From Rutidosis leptorrhynchoides (Eukaryota > Streptophyta > Magnoliopsida > Asterales > Asteraceae), in the NCBI RefSeq assembly GCF_046630445.1, contig NC_092335.1:633258001-633322000 (forward strand): a DNA stretch of 64,000 nucleotides, read 5' to 3'. The notes beneath the pieces were generated by a model. The model saw only the letters and a list, made by a program, of their open reading frames with translations. It had not been told where the DNA came from and did no database searches. Positions 24,856 through 38,094 of this stretch are shown here, in pieces (position 1 is the stretch's first letter; each line of letters opens with the position of its first letter). Made by a program: the position numbers and the translations under genes.

Positions 24856-27110
24856 GTTTAATAGCTTATAATGATAATCAACTATCTCATTAAGTATATT
24901 AACAATGAACTATATACATAAAATGAGACTACTAACTTAAGGGTTTCGAAACAATATATATATAACGGTTATCGATGTAATAACGTCTTAATACTTATGA
25001 ATCATACTAAGATATATTAATACACTATGTTAACATGATAAAATGATAATTCATTATCTCATTAAGTATAATAACAATGAATTAATTACATTTAACAAGA
25101 TCGTTAACTTAAAGGTTTCAAAACAACACTTACATATAACGACTAACGATGACTTAACGACTCAGTTAAAATGTATATACATGTAGTGTATTTAGATGTA
25201 TTAGTACACTTTTGAAAGACTTCAAGACACATATCAAAGTACTTCTACTTAACAAAAATGCTTACAATTACATCCTCATTCGTTTTCATCAACAATTTCA
25301 TTCGTATGCACCCGTATTCGTACCCGTACAATACACAGCTTCTAGATGTATTCACTATTGGTATATACACTTCAATGATCAGCTCTTAGCAGCCTTTGTG
25401 AGTCACCTAAACATGTGGGAACCATCATTTGGCAACTAGCATGAAATATCTCATAAAATTACAAAAAATATTACAAATCATTCATGAATTATTTACAAGA
25501 AAACAAACTTACATATCCTTTATATCTAACCCATTATCAACGACCAAAAACACCTACAAACACTTTCATTCTTCAATTTTCTTCATCTAATTGATCTCTC
25601 TCAAGTTCTATCTTCAAGTTCTAAGTGTTCTTCATAAATTCTATAAGTTCTAGTTTCATAAAATCAAGAATACTTTCAAGTTTACTAGTTTACTTCCAAG
25701 CTTTCTAATCCATTCCAAGTAATCATCCAAGATCAAGAAACCTTTGTTATTTACAGTAGGTTATCATCCTAAATCAAGGTAATACTCGTATTCAAACTTT
25801 GGTTCAATTTCTATAACTATAATAATCTTATTTCAAATGATGATCTTACTCGAACTTGTTTTCGTGTCATGATTTTGCTTCAAGAACTTTCAAGCCATCC
25901 AAGGATCCTTTGAAGCTAGATCTATTTTTTTCTTTTCCAGTAGGTTCATCCACAAAACTTGAGGTAGTAATCATGTTCATAACATCATTCGATTCATACA
26001 TATAAAGCTATCTTATTCGAAGGTTTAAACTTGTAATCACTAGAACATAGTTTAGTTAATTCTAAACTTGTTCGCAAACAAAAGTTAATCCTTCTAACTT
26101 GACTTTTAAAATCAACTAAACACATGTTATATATCTATATGATATGCTAACTTAATGATTTAAAACTTGGAAACACGAAAAATAACGTAAAACTGATTAT
26201 ACGCCGTCGTAGTAAAACCAGGGGCTGTTTTGGGTTGGATAATTAAAACCTATCTTAAACTTTGAATTAGAAGCTTGTATTCTGGGAAAATGATTTTTCA
26301 TATGAACATGATAACTTGTCTAAAATCATAGCTAAACTCAAAGTGGAAGTATGTTTTTAAAAATGGTCATCAAGATGTCGTTCTTTCGACGGAAATGACT
26401 ACCTATTTCAAATCCGACTTGTAACCTGTAAATCCGACTATAAACCACCACTTTTTCAGTTTAGTTTCACAAAATTTAGTTCGTTCCGTAACCATAGCAA
26501 TTTGAATCACTCAAAACGGAGTTGTAACGAAGAAATTATGGGCAAAACAATATTGGTTAGAATTCTACATTTTGAATACGGGATTTTTGTAAAAAAATCT
26601 ATACTAACCATATCCTAGCTAACTTTGCTTGTATTATACATGTATTCATACATATTTCCTTGTACCATACTAGTCTTGGTTAATCGTAAGACACATGTAC
26701 ACAATACGTCGAGATAACTTCAAAGACAATAGTTGTACAGGGGGTCGTGATTAAACCTTAGACAATATATATACAATACGTCAGATAAATCGTAAGACAC
26801 ATGTACACAATACGTCGAGATAACTTCAAAGACAATAGTTGTACAGTGGGTCGTGATTGAGTCTTAGACAATATATATACAATTCGTCGGATAAATCGAA
26901 AGACACCACATACACAATACGTCGAGATGACTTCAAAGACAATAGCTGTATCGTGGGTCATGATTGATTCTTATACAATATGTGTACACTATGTTTTGAA
27001 CTATATATGTACTACTAATTGTGAACTACTAACGTTGGACTGCTAACTTGACAACTTAAATCGTTAACACGTAAATAAAAATATGATATGAATATAATTC
27101 TATCACATTT

Positions 27111-27159
<49 letters not shown>

Positions 27160-28061
27160 ATAGGTTTGTGAATCGTCCTGTGACCAAGTCTGATTTTCGA
27201 CGAATTGAAAATCTGTGAAGGTGAGTTATAGTCCCATTTTTACTATCTAAATTATTTTGGGATGAGAATACATGCAAATTTATAAATGTTTTACAAGATA
27301 AGCACAAGTTCATGAAACTACATTCTACGACTGTTTTGTTATACCGGATATCTGTACTTATTATTATTATGCTTGGTAACCTAAGAATTTGTGAGAAACA
27401 CTAATTGACGCGAATCCTAAAGGTAGATCTACGGGCACCAACCACCCCCATTTTCGAATAGTGGAAATGCTTTAGTACTTCGAAGGGTTCTTGTCATACA
27501 TTTGAATAGTGGAATGTATGATGCCAGATATCTTAAGCGCTCTATGTTAAGGTCGGTTACCAGGCGACTCATCGTATGAATGATTTTTTTTGCAGTTGTA
27601 ATGATCCTGCGCATTTAATTAAATGAAATCTTGTGGCTTATTAAATGTTATGATTATTATATAAGAAATTAAACCTATGACTCACCAACATTTTTGTTGA
27701 CGTTTTAAGCATGTTTATTCTCAGGTGAATATTAAAAACGCTTCCGCTGTCGTATGCCAACCCAAAGTCAAGATTTGGATTCGGCAAAATTGTTTATATT
27801 GTTTAAACTTGCATTCGGAGTATTTGTTGTAATATATTTGATCATATTGTAATGGGTTGTGTAAGAACTTATTTATTTGAGGAGATTGTCTTTGATAGAC
27901 AATCTAAATTATGTCATTAAGACCTTTATTCAATAATAAAGGTTATGGTTGTTTTTAAAAACGAATGCAAGATTTGAAAAACGTCTCATATAGAGGTCAA
28001 AACCTCGCAAAGAAACCAATTAATATGAAACGTTTATAATTAATATGAACGGGGCATTTCA
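24587..28061 (+). repeat. 5' LTR of element C
   Basis: 3475 bp from TGTAATGACCC to GGGGCATTTCA. Contains (TA)n at 24789-24854 and 27113-27154 and the 106-bp tandem array from about 26682. Confidence 0.95.
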
Positions 28062-28063
28062 GT

Positions 28064-28075
28064 TGGTATCAGAGC
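28064..28075 (+). other. Primer binding site of element C
   Basis: TGGTATCAGAGC, perfect match to the initiator-Met PBS used by many plant gypsy elements, two bases after the LTR end. Confidence 0.93.
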
Positions 28076-28267
28076 GTTGGTCTTAGAGAATCAGAAAAAT
28101 TTTCATTAGTGTGTCTAACTGATTTTTGATGCATTAGTGAGTCTGGACTTCGACCGTAATTATTTTAAAAATGATTGCTTAATATAATTGTTGGAAACAT
28201 AAGATTATTAACATATAAATATTATAAGATATATCATTCTCTTAACGTGCCTGCTATTATGTGATAG

Positions 28268-28804
28268 ATAACTTCATCCGATCATATAAGCATCTCTAGT
28301 GATTCAGATTTCATTTACTTATCAAGTGATTCGGAGGCTGAGTCAAAGCGTACGACTTATGAACCAACCAAAAAGTTAACTTTTGGTGCTACCATTAAAG
28401 TGGAAAATTATTGGGAAAATTGGGAAGATTCACAATTTCCAGTAGAGGTTCCAGAAGAGGATCCAGAAGAAGATTCCGAAGAGGAACCCGAAGAAGAGGA
28501 TCCTAAAGAAGTTGTGGAAATTACCGAACCACAACGTGATTTGGGAAAATCTTTGGCTGTTATACCCGATCCCAAACCCGATGAACCTATTATGACCCAA
28601 AATGTTTGTGATCATCCACCTGAACCACCTAAGAAACCAGTTTATAAAATGACCGCTCGTATAACGACTGGTGGTTTTGTTCCCAAACAATTAGCCGAAA
28701 GAACCAATTGGGAGGAATTGGAAAAAGAACTATCCAAACGAAAATCCAAACGTTTGGCTGAGAAAGAAACAACGTCAACATCTAAGAAATCTCGCCGTTC
28801 TTGA
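28268..28804 (+). pseudogene. Leader ORF of element C, start codon lost
   Basis: Open from ATA at 28268 to the stop at 28802-28804 (178 codons). The position matching the ATG of the A leader ORF (after GTGTGATAG in A) reads ATA here. Contents parallel the A protein: WEDSQFP, a Glu/Asp/Pro block (PEEDPEEDSEEEPEEEDP) and TARITTGGFVPKQLAERT near the end. The next ATG in frame is well inside, so the full protein would need a non-ATG start. Function unknown. Confidence 0.6.
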
Positions 28805-29173
28805 ACCATCGGCAGCTATCCTGTATTCCATGCATTGTGAAATATATTGTATGTTTAAGTTTGTATGAAAGTTTGCGATGTAATTTTTCCTTATGATTGT
28901 ATAATAATAAGAATAAGCATGGAAGGTTTATTATTATTATTACAACTTATTATTACGTAGTAACGTAATAACTTACCATAGTTTTTCATATTAGAATTTT
29001 AGTAGCTAATTTATGTGTTAGCTGCTAAGTATGAACATTATTACAGTTATAAAATGCTAATATGAAGAAAAGGCTTTTATAATAATAAGTTCATATTAAG
29101 CTACAAAATACTTTTTGGCTACTTCTAAAAAAAAATTCTATGTGATTAACTCATTCGGCTATTTTTGAAGGAA
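28805..29173 (+). other. Spacer between leader ORF and gag of C
   Basis: AT-rich and non-coding. Aligns with the spacer just before gag in A (TATGAACnTTA, AAAATGCTAATATGAAGAAAA). No trace of the F-box ORF is seen here. Confidence 0.6.
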
Positions 29174-32100
29174 ATGGCTCCTCCGGCTACTAGACAACGA
29201 CAACTGAACACAGAAGAACTTCAAGCTTTCGCTGCAAATATGGCTGCAGTGGTGAATGCAATGAACAACAATAACCAATCGGGTTCCAGCAGTGGAGGAA
29301 ACAATGGCAACCGGATTGGATGTTCCTACAAAGCTTTTATGGCCTGCAAACCCAATGAGTTTGAAGGAACCGAAGGACCCGTTGGACTAAAGCGGTGGAC
29401 AGAGAAGGTTGAAGCCGTGTTCGCAATCAGCAACTGCGCAGAAGAGGATAAAGTTAAGTATGCCACACATACTTTCAGGGGTACTGCTTTGACATGGTGG
29501 AATACCTACATGGATTACGTAGGATAGAATACCGCCTACGCACTTCCATGGTCCGCCTTCAAGCACATGATGAAGGAAGAGTACCGTCCCAGAACTGAAA
29601 TCAACAAGCTCAAGGAAGAGCTTAAAGCACTGACAACCCAAGGGTTAGACGTCATTACCTACGAGCGACGTTTCAACGAACTGGTTTTAATGTGTCCTGG
29701 AGTATTTGAGGATGAAGAGGCAAAAATTGAAGCGTTCATAAAAGGGTTGCCGGAACGAATCCAAGAGCATGTAGGTGCTAACGACCCTGCAACAATGCAG
29801 AAAGCAAGCCGTATAGCCCACAAATTGATAGGCCAAATTACAGGAAGGATAAAGAAAGAAGCGGCCGAGGAGGCCATAATGAAACAGGGAAAGAGAAAGT
29901 GGGAGGAAAGCAGTGATCAGGGTCACCAGTCCAACAACAACAATCAAAACAACAACTACAACAACAATCGCAACCACCCCAATAACAACAATAATCGCAA
30001 CAACAACCGCAACAATAACCGCAACAACCATTCCAATAATAATAACAACAACCGCAACCAAAACTACAACAACAACAACAACAACCCCAATCCCAACAAT
30101 AACAACAACAAACGACTCAACAACAATAACCCTAACAACAACAACAACACCAACAACGACAACAAAAGGCAAAGAACTATATACCCCAGGTGTGATAAGT
30201 TTCATCCGGAATGGTTTTGTAAAGAATTATGTACCAAGTGTAATAGGAATGGCCATATTGCGGCAAAGTGTGAAGTCTATGGACCAAATAGAAACAAAGG
30301 AGTAAATAATGCCGGAACAAATAATAACGGCGTTGTTTGCTATGGATGTGGAAAACCGGGCCATACCATAAACCAGTGCCGGAATGGAAATAGGCAAGGC
30401 CGTGGGAGAGCCTTTAACATTAATGGAGAGAAAGCACAGGAAGACCCGGAGCTTGTTACGGGTACGTTTCTTATCAACAATACACCTGCTTATGTTTTAT
30501 TTGATTCGGGTGCCGATAGAAGTTATATGAGTAGAGAATTTTGTGTCAAATTAAATTGCCCGTTAACGCCTTTGGATAAAAAGTGTATAGTTGAAGTAGC
30601 AAACGGTAAACTAATTAAGGTTGATAAAATTTGCCGAAATCGAAAAATTAGTTTAGTTAGCAAAACGTTTGCAATTGATTTAATACCGGTGGAATTGGGA
30701 AGCTTCGACGTAATTATTGGAATGGACTGGATGTCCAAGGTGAAAGCCGAAGTTGTTTGTCATGAGAAGGCGATTCGCATTCCGAGAGAAAACGGGTTAC
30801 CCTTAATGGTGTACGGAGAAAAGGGTAATGCCAAATTAAATCTTATTAGTAGTTTGAAGGCGCGCAAACTAATAAGAAAAGGTTGCTATGCCGTACTAGC
30901 CCACGTCGAGAAGGTTGAAAAAGAAGAAAATAAAATCGATGACGTTCCTGTTGCAAGAGAATTTCCTAAGGTGTTTCCGGACGAATTACCGGGACTACCT
31001 CCACACCGATCCGTTGAATTTCAAATAGATCTTGTACCAGGAGCCGCACCAATAGCTCGTGCTCCATATAGACTTGCGCCCACCGAAATGAAAGAATTAC
31101 AAAGTCAGCTACAAGAATTATTAGAACGTGGTTTTATCCGACCGAGTACGTCACCATGGGGAGCTCCAATTTTATTCGTTAAAAAGAAAGATGGGTCTTT
31201 TCGCATGTGTATCGATTACCGTGAGCTGAACAAAGTAACCATCAAAAACCGATACCCTTTACCCCGAATCGACGACCTATTTGATCAACTCCAAGGTTCG
31301 AGCGTATACTCCAAAATCGACTTAAGGTCGGGTTATCATCAACTGAGGGTTAAAGAAGCCGATATACCAAAAACAGCCTTCAGAACTCGTTATGGCCATT
31401 ACGAATTCATGGTTATGCCATTCGGTCTAACCAATGCACCCGCAGTTTTCATGGATCTCATGCACCGAGTATGTAGTCCATATTTAGATAAGTTTGTTAT
31501 TGTCTTTATTGATGACATTCTTATCTATTCGAAGAATAACCAAGAACACGAACAACATTTGAGACTTGTATTAGAGTTGTTAAGAAAAGAACAACTTTAT
31601 GCAAAATTCTCTAAGTGCGCTTTCTGGTTAAATGAAGTACAATTTCTTGGCCACGTAGTCAGTAGTAATGGAATCAAAGTTGATCCCGCCAAGATCGAAG
31701 CCATCAAAAATTGGGAAACCCCGAAAACTCCAACGCAAATACGTCAATTTTTGGGTTTAGCTGGTTATTATAGGAGATTTATTCAAGATTTCTCCCGAGT
31801 AGCCAAACCTTTAACTGCCTTGACACACAAGGGGAAAAAGTATGAATGGACTTCCGAACAAGAGGGTGCCTTCCAATTGTTGAAAAAGAAGTTGACTACA
31901 GCACCTATTTTATCGTTACCTGACGGAATGGAAGATTTTGTTATCTACTGCGACGCATCAAGAATGGGTTTTGGGTGTGTTCTTATGCAACGGAAGAAGG
32001 TGATTGCATATGCTTCTCGACAACTCAAAATTCATGAACAAAACTACACCACACATGATCTGGAATTGGGCGCCGTTGTTTTTGCATTAAAGATGTGGAG

Positions 32101-33790
32101 ACATTATCTATATGGGGTCAAGTTTATTGTATACACCGACCACAAAAGTCTCCAACATATTTTAAATCAAAAGCAACTAAATATGAGGCAGCGTAGGTGG
32201 GTTGAGCTGCTAAATGATTATGATTGTGAAATCCGTTACCACCCGGGGAAAGCTAATGTGGTAGCCGATGCCTTGAGTCGAAAGGAAAGAGAACCTATTC
32301 GAGTAAAAGCTATGAACATGATTATTCATACTAATCTTACTACTCGAGTAAAAGAGGCACAACAGGAGGTTTTGAAGGAAGGAATTTTTGGAAGGGAAAT
32401 ACCCAAAGGATTAGAAAAACAGCTTAATATTCGGGAAGACGGAACCAGGTATTTAGCTGAAAGAATTTGGGTACCAAAGAATGGAGATTTGAGAAAAGTG
32501 GTACTAGATGAAGCACATAAAACCAGATATTCAATACATCCCGGAGCGGGAAAAATGTACCAAGACCTCAAGAGAAACTTTTGGTGGCCAGGAATGAAGG
32601 CTGATATAGCCACATATGTAGGAGCATGTTTGACTTGTTCTAAAGTCAAAGCTGAACATCAGAAACCATCGGGTCTACTCCAACAACCTGAAATCCCAGA
32701 ATGGAAATGGGAAAACATTACCATGGATTTCATTGCTAAGTTACCGAGAACCGCAGGTGGTTATGATATGATTTGGGTAATAGTCGATCGTCTTACTAAG
32801 TCAGCACACTTTCTGCCAATAAAAGAAGAGGATGGTATAGAGAAATTAGCACGATTATACCTGAAAGAAGTTGTTTCTAGACATGGTATACCAATCTCTA
32901 TTATCTCTGATCGTGATAGCAGATTTACTTCCAGATTCTGGCAGGCATTACACGAAGCGTTGGGAACTCGTCTAGATTTAAGTACTGCCTATCATCCACA
33001 AACTGATGGGCAGAGTGAAAGGACGATTCAGACACTCGAAGACATGCTACGAGCATGTGTTATTGATTTTGGAAGCAGTTGGGATCGACATCTACCGTTA
33101 GCTGAGTTTTCCTACAACAACAGCTATCATTCTAGTATTGAGGCGGCACCATTCGAGGCACTTTATGGTAGGAAGTGCAGGTCTCCGATTTGTTGGAGTG
33201 ATGTGGGGGAAAAACAGATTACAGGTCCGGAAATTATCCAGGAAACTACCGACAAGGTCATTCAGATTCAGCAACGATTGAAAACAGCCCGGAGTCGGCA
33301 AAAGAGCTACGCGGATGTTAGAAGGACACCTTTAGAGTTTGAGGAGGGTGATATGGTTATGCTTAAGGTATCACCTTGGAAAGGTGTTATTCGTTTTGGA
33401 AAGCGAGGGAAATTGAGCCCAAGATACATTGGGCCATTCAAGATCGAAAAACGCATTGGGCCGGTGGCCTATCGACTTGAGCTACCTCCACAATTAGAAA
33501 AGATTCACAACACCTTTCATGTTTCAAACCTGAAGAAATGCCTAGCTACCGAAGATCTCATTATCCCTTTAGACGAAATTAAGATTGACGAGAAACTAAA
33601 TTTCGTCGAAGAACCCGTCGAAATTATGGATCGTGAGGTCAAACGACTCAAACAAAGTAAAATACCAATCGTCAAAATCCGATGGAATGCTCGTAGAGGA
33701 CCCGAGTTCACCTGGGAACGTGAAGATCAGATGAAAAAGAAATACCCGCACTTATTTCCAGAAGATACGTCAACACCTCCGACTGCTTAA
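29174..33790 (+). pseudogene. gag-pol: Gag-pol of element C with one in-frame stop
   Basis: One frame from the ATG at 29174 to 33790, about 1538 codons, broken only by TAG at 29525-29527 in gag, where A has a sense codon. Domains: gag core; a very Asn-rich linker (29930-30165); knuckles [14 protein letters not shown] and [14 protein letters not shown]; protease DSGAD; RT FIDD (Asp 780-781); RNase H CDAS; integrase with HHCC, ITMDF, ISDRD and DGQSE; chromodomain-like tail PEFTWERED. Everything after the stop (29567-33790) is open. Without readthrough it makes only a short Gag piece, so C probably depends on other copies. Confidence 0.9.
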
Positions 33791-33825
33791 AATTTCGGGA
33801 CGAAATTTATTTAACGGGTAGGTAC
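33791..33825 (+). other. Polypurine tract region of element C
   Basis: Identical to the corresponding 35 bases of element A, adjoining the 3' LTR. Confidence 0.7.
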
Positions 33826-36800
33826 TGTAATGACCCTAACTTTTCCATGATTATATATTACATGAGATTAATATTTACATGAATAAATGTTTCCAACATG
33901 TTAAGCAATCAAACTTGTTAAGACTTGGTTAATTGAAATGGAATTTATGTAAACGTTTGACCACCCAGTTTGACCGATGATTCACGAACGTATGAACTTT
34001 TATATGACATAATTAAATATATATGGTTATATATATATACGTTTAATAGCTTATAATGATAATCAACTATCTCATTAAGTATATTAACAATGAACTATAT
34101 ACATAAAATGAGACTACTAACTTAAGGGTTTCGAAACAATATATATATAACGGTTATCGATGTAATAACGTCTTAATACTTATGAATCATACTAAGATAT
34201 ATTAATACACTATGTTAACATGATAAAATGATAATTCATTATCTCATTAAGTATAATAACAATGAATTAATTACATTTAACAAGATCGTTAACTTAAAGG
34301 TTTCAAAACAACACTTACATATAACGACTAACGATGACTTAACGACTCAGTTAAAATGTATATACATGTAGTGTATTTAGATGTATTAGTACACTTTTGA
34401 AAGACTTCAAGACACATATCAAATTACTTCTACTTAACAAAAATGCTTACAATTACATCCTCATTCGTTTTCATCAACAATTTCATTCGTATGCACCCGT
34501 ATTCGTACCCGTACAATACACAGCTTCTAGATGTATTCACTATTGGTATATACACTTCAATGATCAGATCTTAGCAGCCTTTGTGAGTCAACTAAACATG
34601 TGGGAACCATCATTTGGCAACTAGCATGAAATATCTCATAAAATTACAAAAAATATTACAAATCATTCATGAATTATTTACAAGAAAACAAACTTACATA
34701 TCCTTTATATCTAACCCATTATCAACGACCAAAAACACCTACAAACACTTTCATTCTTCAATTTTCTTCATCTAATTGATCTCTCTCAAGTTCTATCTTC
34801 AAGTTCTAAGTGTTCTTCATAAATTCTATAAGTTCTAGTTTCATAAAATCAAGAATACTTTCAAGTTTACTAGTTTACTTCCAAGCTTTCTAATCCATTC
34901 CAAATAATCATCCATGATCAAGAAACCTTTGTTATTTACAGTAGGTTATCATCCTAAATCAAGGTAATACTCATATTCAAACTTTGGTTCAATTTCTATA
35001 ACTATAACAATCTTATTTCAAGTGATGATCTTACTCGAACTTGTTTTCGTGTCATGATTTTGCTTCAAGAACTTTCAAGCCATCCAAGGATCCTTTGAAG
35101 CTAGATCTATTTTTCTCTTTTCCAGTAGGTTCATCCACAAAACTTGAGGTAGTAATCATGTTCATAACATCATTCGATTCATACATATAAAGTTATCTTA
35201 TTCGAAGGTTTAAACTTGTAATCACTAGAACATAGTTTAGTTAATTCTAAACTTGTTCGCAAACAAAAGTTAATCCTTCTAACTTGACTTTTAAAATCAA
35301 CTAAACACATGTTATATATCTATATGATATGCTAACTTAATGATTTAAAACTTGGAAACACGAAAAACAACGTAAAACTGATTATACGCCGTCGTAGTAA
35401 AACCAGGGGCTGTTTTGGGTTGGATAATTAAAACCTATCTTAAACTTTGAATTAGAAGCTTGTATTCTGGGAAAATGATTTTTCATATGAACATGATAAC
35501 TTGTCTAAAAATCATAGCTAAACTCAAAGTGGAAGTATGTTTTTAAAAATGGTCATCAAGATGTCGTTCTTTCGACGGAAATGACTACCTATTTCAAATC
35601 CGACTTGTAACCTGTAAATCCGACTATAAACCACCACTTTTTCAGTTTAGTTTCACAAAATTTAGTTCATTCCGTAACCTTAGCAATTTGAATCACTCAA
35701 AATGGAGTTGTAACGAAGAAATTATGGGCAAAACAATATTGGTTAGAATTCTACATTTTGAATACGGGATTTTTGTAAAAAAATCTATACTAACCATATC
35801 CTAGCTAACTTTGCTTGTATTATACATGTATTCATACATATTTCCTTGTACCATACTAGTCTTGGTTAATCCTAAGACACATGTACACAATACGTCGAGA
35901 TAACTTCAAAGACAATAGTTGTACAGGGGGTCGTGATTAAACCTTAGACAATATATATACAATACGTCAGATAAATCGTAAGACACATGTACACAATACA
36001 TCGAGATAACTTCAAAGACAATAGTTGTACAGTGGGTCGTGATTGAGTCTTAGACAATATATATACAATTCGTCGGATAAATCCAAAGACACCACATACA
36101 CAATACGTCGAGATGACTTCAAAGACAATAGCTGTATCGTGGGTCATGATTGATTCTTATACAATATGTGTACACTATGTTTTGAACTATATATGTACTA
36201 CTAATTGTGAACTACTAACGTTGGACTGCTAACTTGACAACTTAAATCGTTAACACGTAAATAAAAATATGATATGAATATAATTCTATCACATTTTGAT
36301 ATATATATATATATATATTTGTTATAGGTTTGTGAATCGTCCTGTGACCAAGTCTGATTTTCGACGAATTGAAAATCTGTGAAGGTGAGTTATAGTCCCA
36401 TTTTTACTATCTAAATTATTTTGGGATGAGAATACATGCAAATTTATAAATGTTTTACAAGATAAGCACAAGTTCATGAAACTACATTCTACGACTGTTT
36501 TGTTATACCGGATATCTGTACTTATTATTATTATGCTTGGTAACCTAAGAATTAGTGAGAAACACTAATTTACGCGAATCCTAAAGGTAGATCTACGGGC
36601 ACCAACCACCCCCATTTTCGAATAGTGGAAATGCTTTAGTACTTCGAAGGGTTCTTGTCATACATTTGAATAGTGGAATGTATGATGCCAGATATCTTAA
36701 GCGCTCTATGTTAAGGTCGGTTACCAGGCGACTCATCGTATGAATGATTTTTTTTGCAGTTGTAATGATCCTGCGCATTTAATTAAATGAAATCTTGTGG

Positions 36801-37225
36801 CTTATTAAATGTTATGATTATTATATAAGAAATTAAACCTATGACTCACCAACATTTTTGTTGACGTTTTAAGCATGTTTATTCTCAGGTGAATATTAAA
36901 AACGCTTCCGCTGTCGTATGCCAACCCAAAGTCAAGATTTGGATTCGGAAAAATTGTTTATATTGTTTAAACTTGCATTCGGAGTATTTGTTGTAATATA
37001 TTTGATCATATTGTAATGGGTTGTGTAAGAACTTATTTATTTGAGGAGATTGTCTTTGATAGACAATCTAAATTATGTCATTAAGACCTTTATTCAATAA
37101 TAAAGGTTATGGTTGTTTTTAAAAACGAATGCAAGATTTGAAAAACGTCTCATATAGAGGTCAAAACCTCGCAAAGAAACCAATTAATATGAAACGTTTA
37201 TAATTAATATGAACGGGGCATTTCA
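33826..37225 (+). repeat. 3' LTR of element C
   Basis: 3400 bp, TGTAATGACCC to GGGGCATTTCA, followed by target duplication CCACG. Shorter than the 5' copy mainly because its (TA)n tracts are short. Confidence 0.95.
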
Positions 37226-37230
37226 CCACG

Positions 37231-37700
37231 GATAAGCATATACTTTTCATACTGTTTTGAATACGAAATCTCGTGGTCTACATTATATCGTTGTTTACAA
37301 AAACTATAGCTCACCAACATTCGTGTTGACATTTTAAAGCATGTTATTTCTCAGGTGCTTTGACGTTGTTGCTTCCGCTGTTAGACTTGCTGTTATAGAC
37401 ACGCTGTGTTAGACTTCTGCTGCATTGTTTAGAGATGTCTCAATCATGGAAATCTTATTTTGCATTCGCAACTTATGTTATTTTTGAACAATGGTTTTGT
37501 AATGACCTTTGTGTCACGTACTTATGTTAATGCTTTCTATTCGTAGAAGCACGTTATCTTTTGTAAAACATTTGACGTTGGTAAAGACGTTAACTTTTCA
37601 TGAATGCAAAACTTGTTTTTAAATAGCATATAGTGTTGTAACCGTGTAATGATCTTGTTGTTAATGATCCGTACATGTTGATTTTGTACGGGGCGTCACA
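37231..37700 (+). repeat. B/D LTR, last segment
   Basis: Resumes after element C (GATAAGCATATAC...) and ends GTACGGGGCGTCACA at 37700, followed by a PBS. It shows the tail layout common to these LTRs: CTCACCAACATTCGTGTTGAC, then AGCATGTTATTTCTCAGG. Confidence 0.85.
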
Positions 37701-37702
37701 TT

Positions 37703-37714
37703 TGGTATCAGAGC
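37703..37714 (+). other. Primer binding site of element D
   Basis: TGGTATCAGAGC two bases after the LTR end, perfect initiator-Met type. Confidence 0.92.
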
Positions 37715-37828
37715 ATTGGTTGTAGGGAATTAGGTTGCATTAGTGCGTCTTGACCGAGTCGAGTAGGATTCACTAATAGGACTAATCTACAACTTGCTCG
37801 TTTACTTGTTTCTGCGGAACTACTGCAT

Positions 37829-37945
37829 GCTACTGCTTACTTTTACTGCTATATGAACTTGCTGCGTGCTACTGCTTACTTTTACTGCTATGTGAACTTG
37901 GTGTATGCTACTGCTTATTCTCGCTACTGCATGCTACTATCTGCT
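37829..37945 (+). repeat. 39-bp tandem repeat in the D leader
   Basis: Three units starting GCTACTGCTTA at 37829, 37868 and 37907. Gives a Tyr/Ala-rich 61-codon open frame (37853-38038) that I regard as incidental. Confidence 0.8.
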
Positions 37946-38094
37946 TTTGATTATATGTTACTTCTGTTTGATACTGTTATTATTACCATGCTATGTATTG
38001 ATGTAGACGATCTAGGCTGCTGTAGTTATTATGCCTGATTACGTGCTTGCTATATGCCTTACTGACATGGAAAAAGTTATTTTTCCTTGTTCAG

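Larger units (their letters stand above)
24587..37225 (+). mobile_element. Element C: full-length Tekay/Del-like element inside the B/D LTR
   Basis: 12.6 kb, TSD CCACG at 24582-24586 and 37226-37230. Order: LTR, perfect initiator-Met PBS, leader ORF without ATG, gag-pol with one stop, polypurine tract, LTR. Same family as A (LTRs and gag-pol clearly homologous, identical 3' junction) but without the F-box ORF. The two LTRs differ at about 20 sites by eye besides (TA)n length, so the insertion is recent. Confidence 0.95.

Noticed and set aside
25212-25439. 75-codon frame in LTR C, also at 34397-34624
   Set aside because: Lies in U3/promoter sequence of the LTR and is disrupted in the A LTRs.
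26682-27000. CRISPR-like regular repeats
   Set aside because: Units are 106 bp with no distinct spacers; it is an ordinary tandem repeat in a plant LTR.
29687-30205. 172-codon minus-strand frame rich in Val and Ile, and similar frames at 6012-6401 (-), 6139-6447 (+) and 29913-30305 (+)
   Set aside because: They are other-frame readings of the AAC/AAT triplets that encode the Asn-rich linker of Gag.
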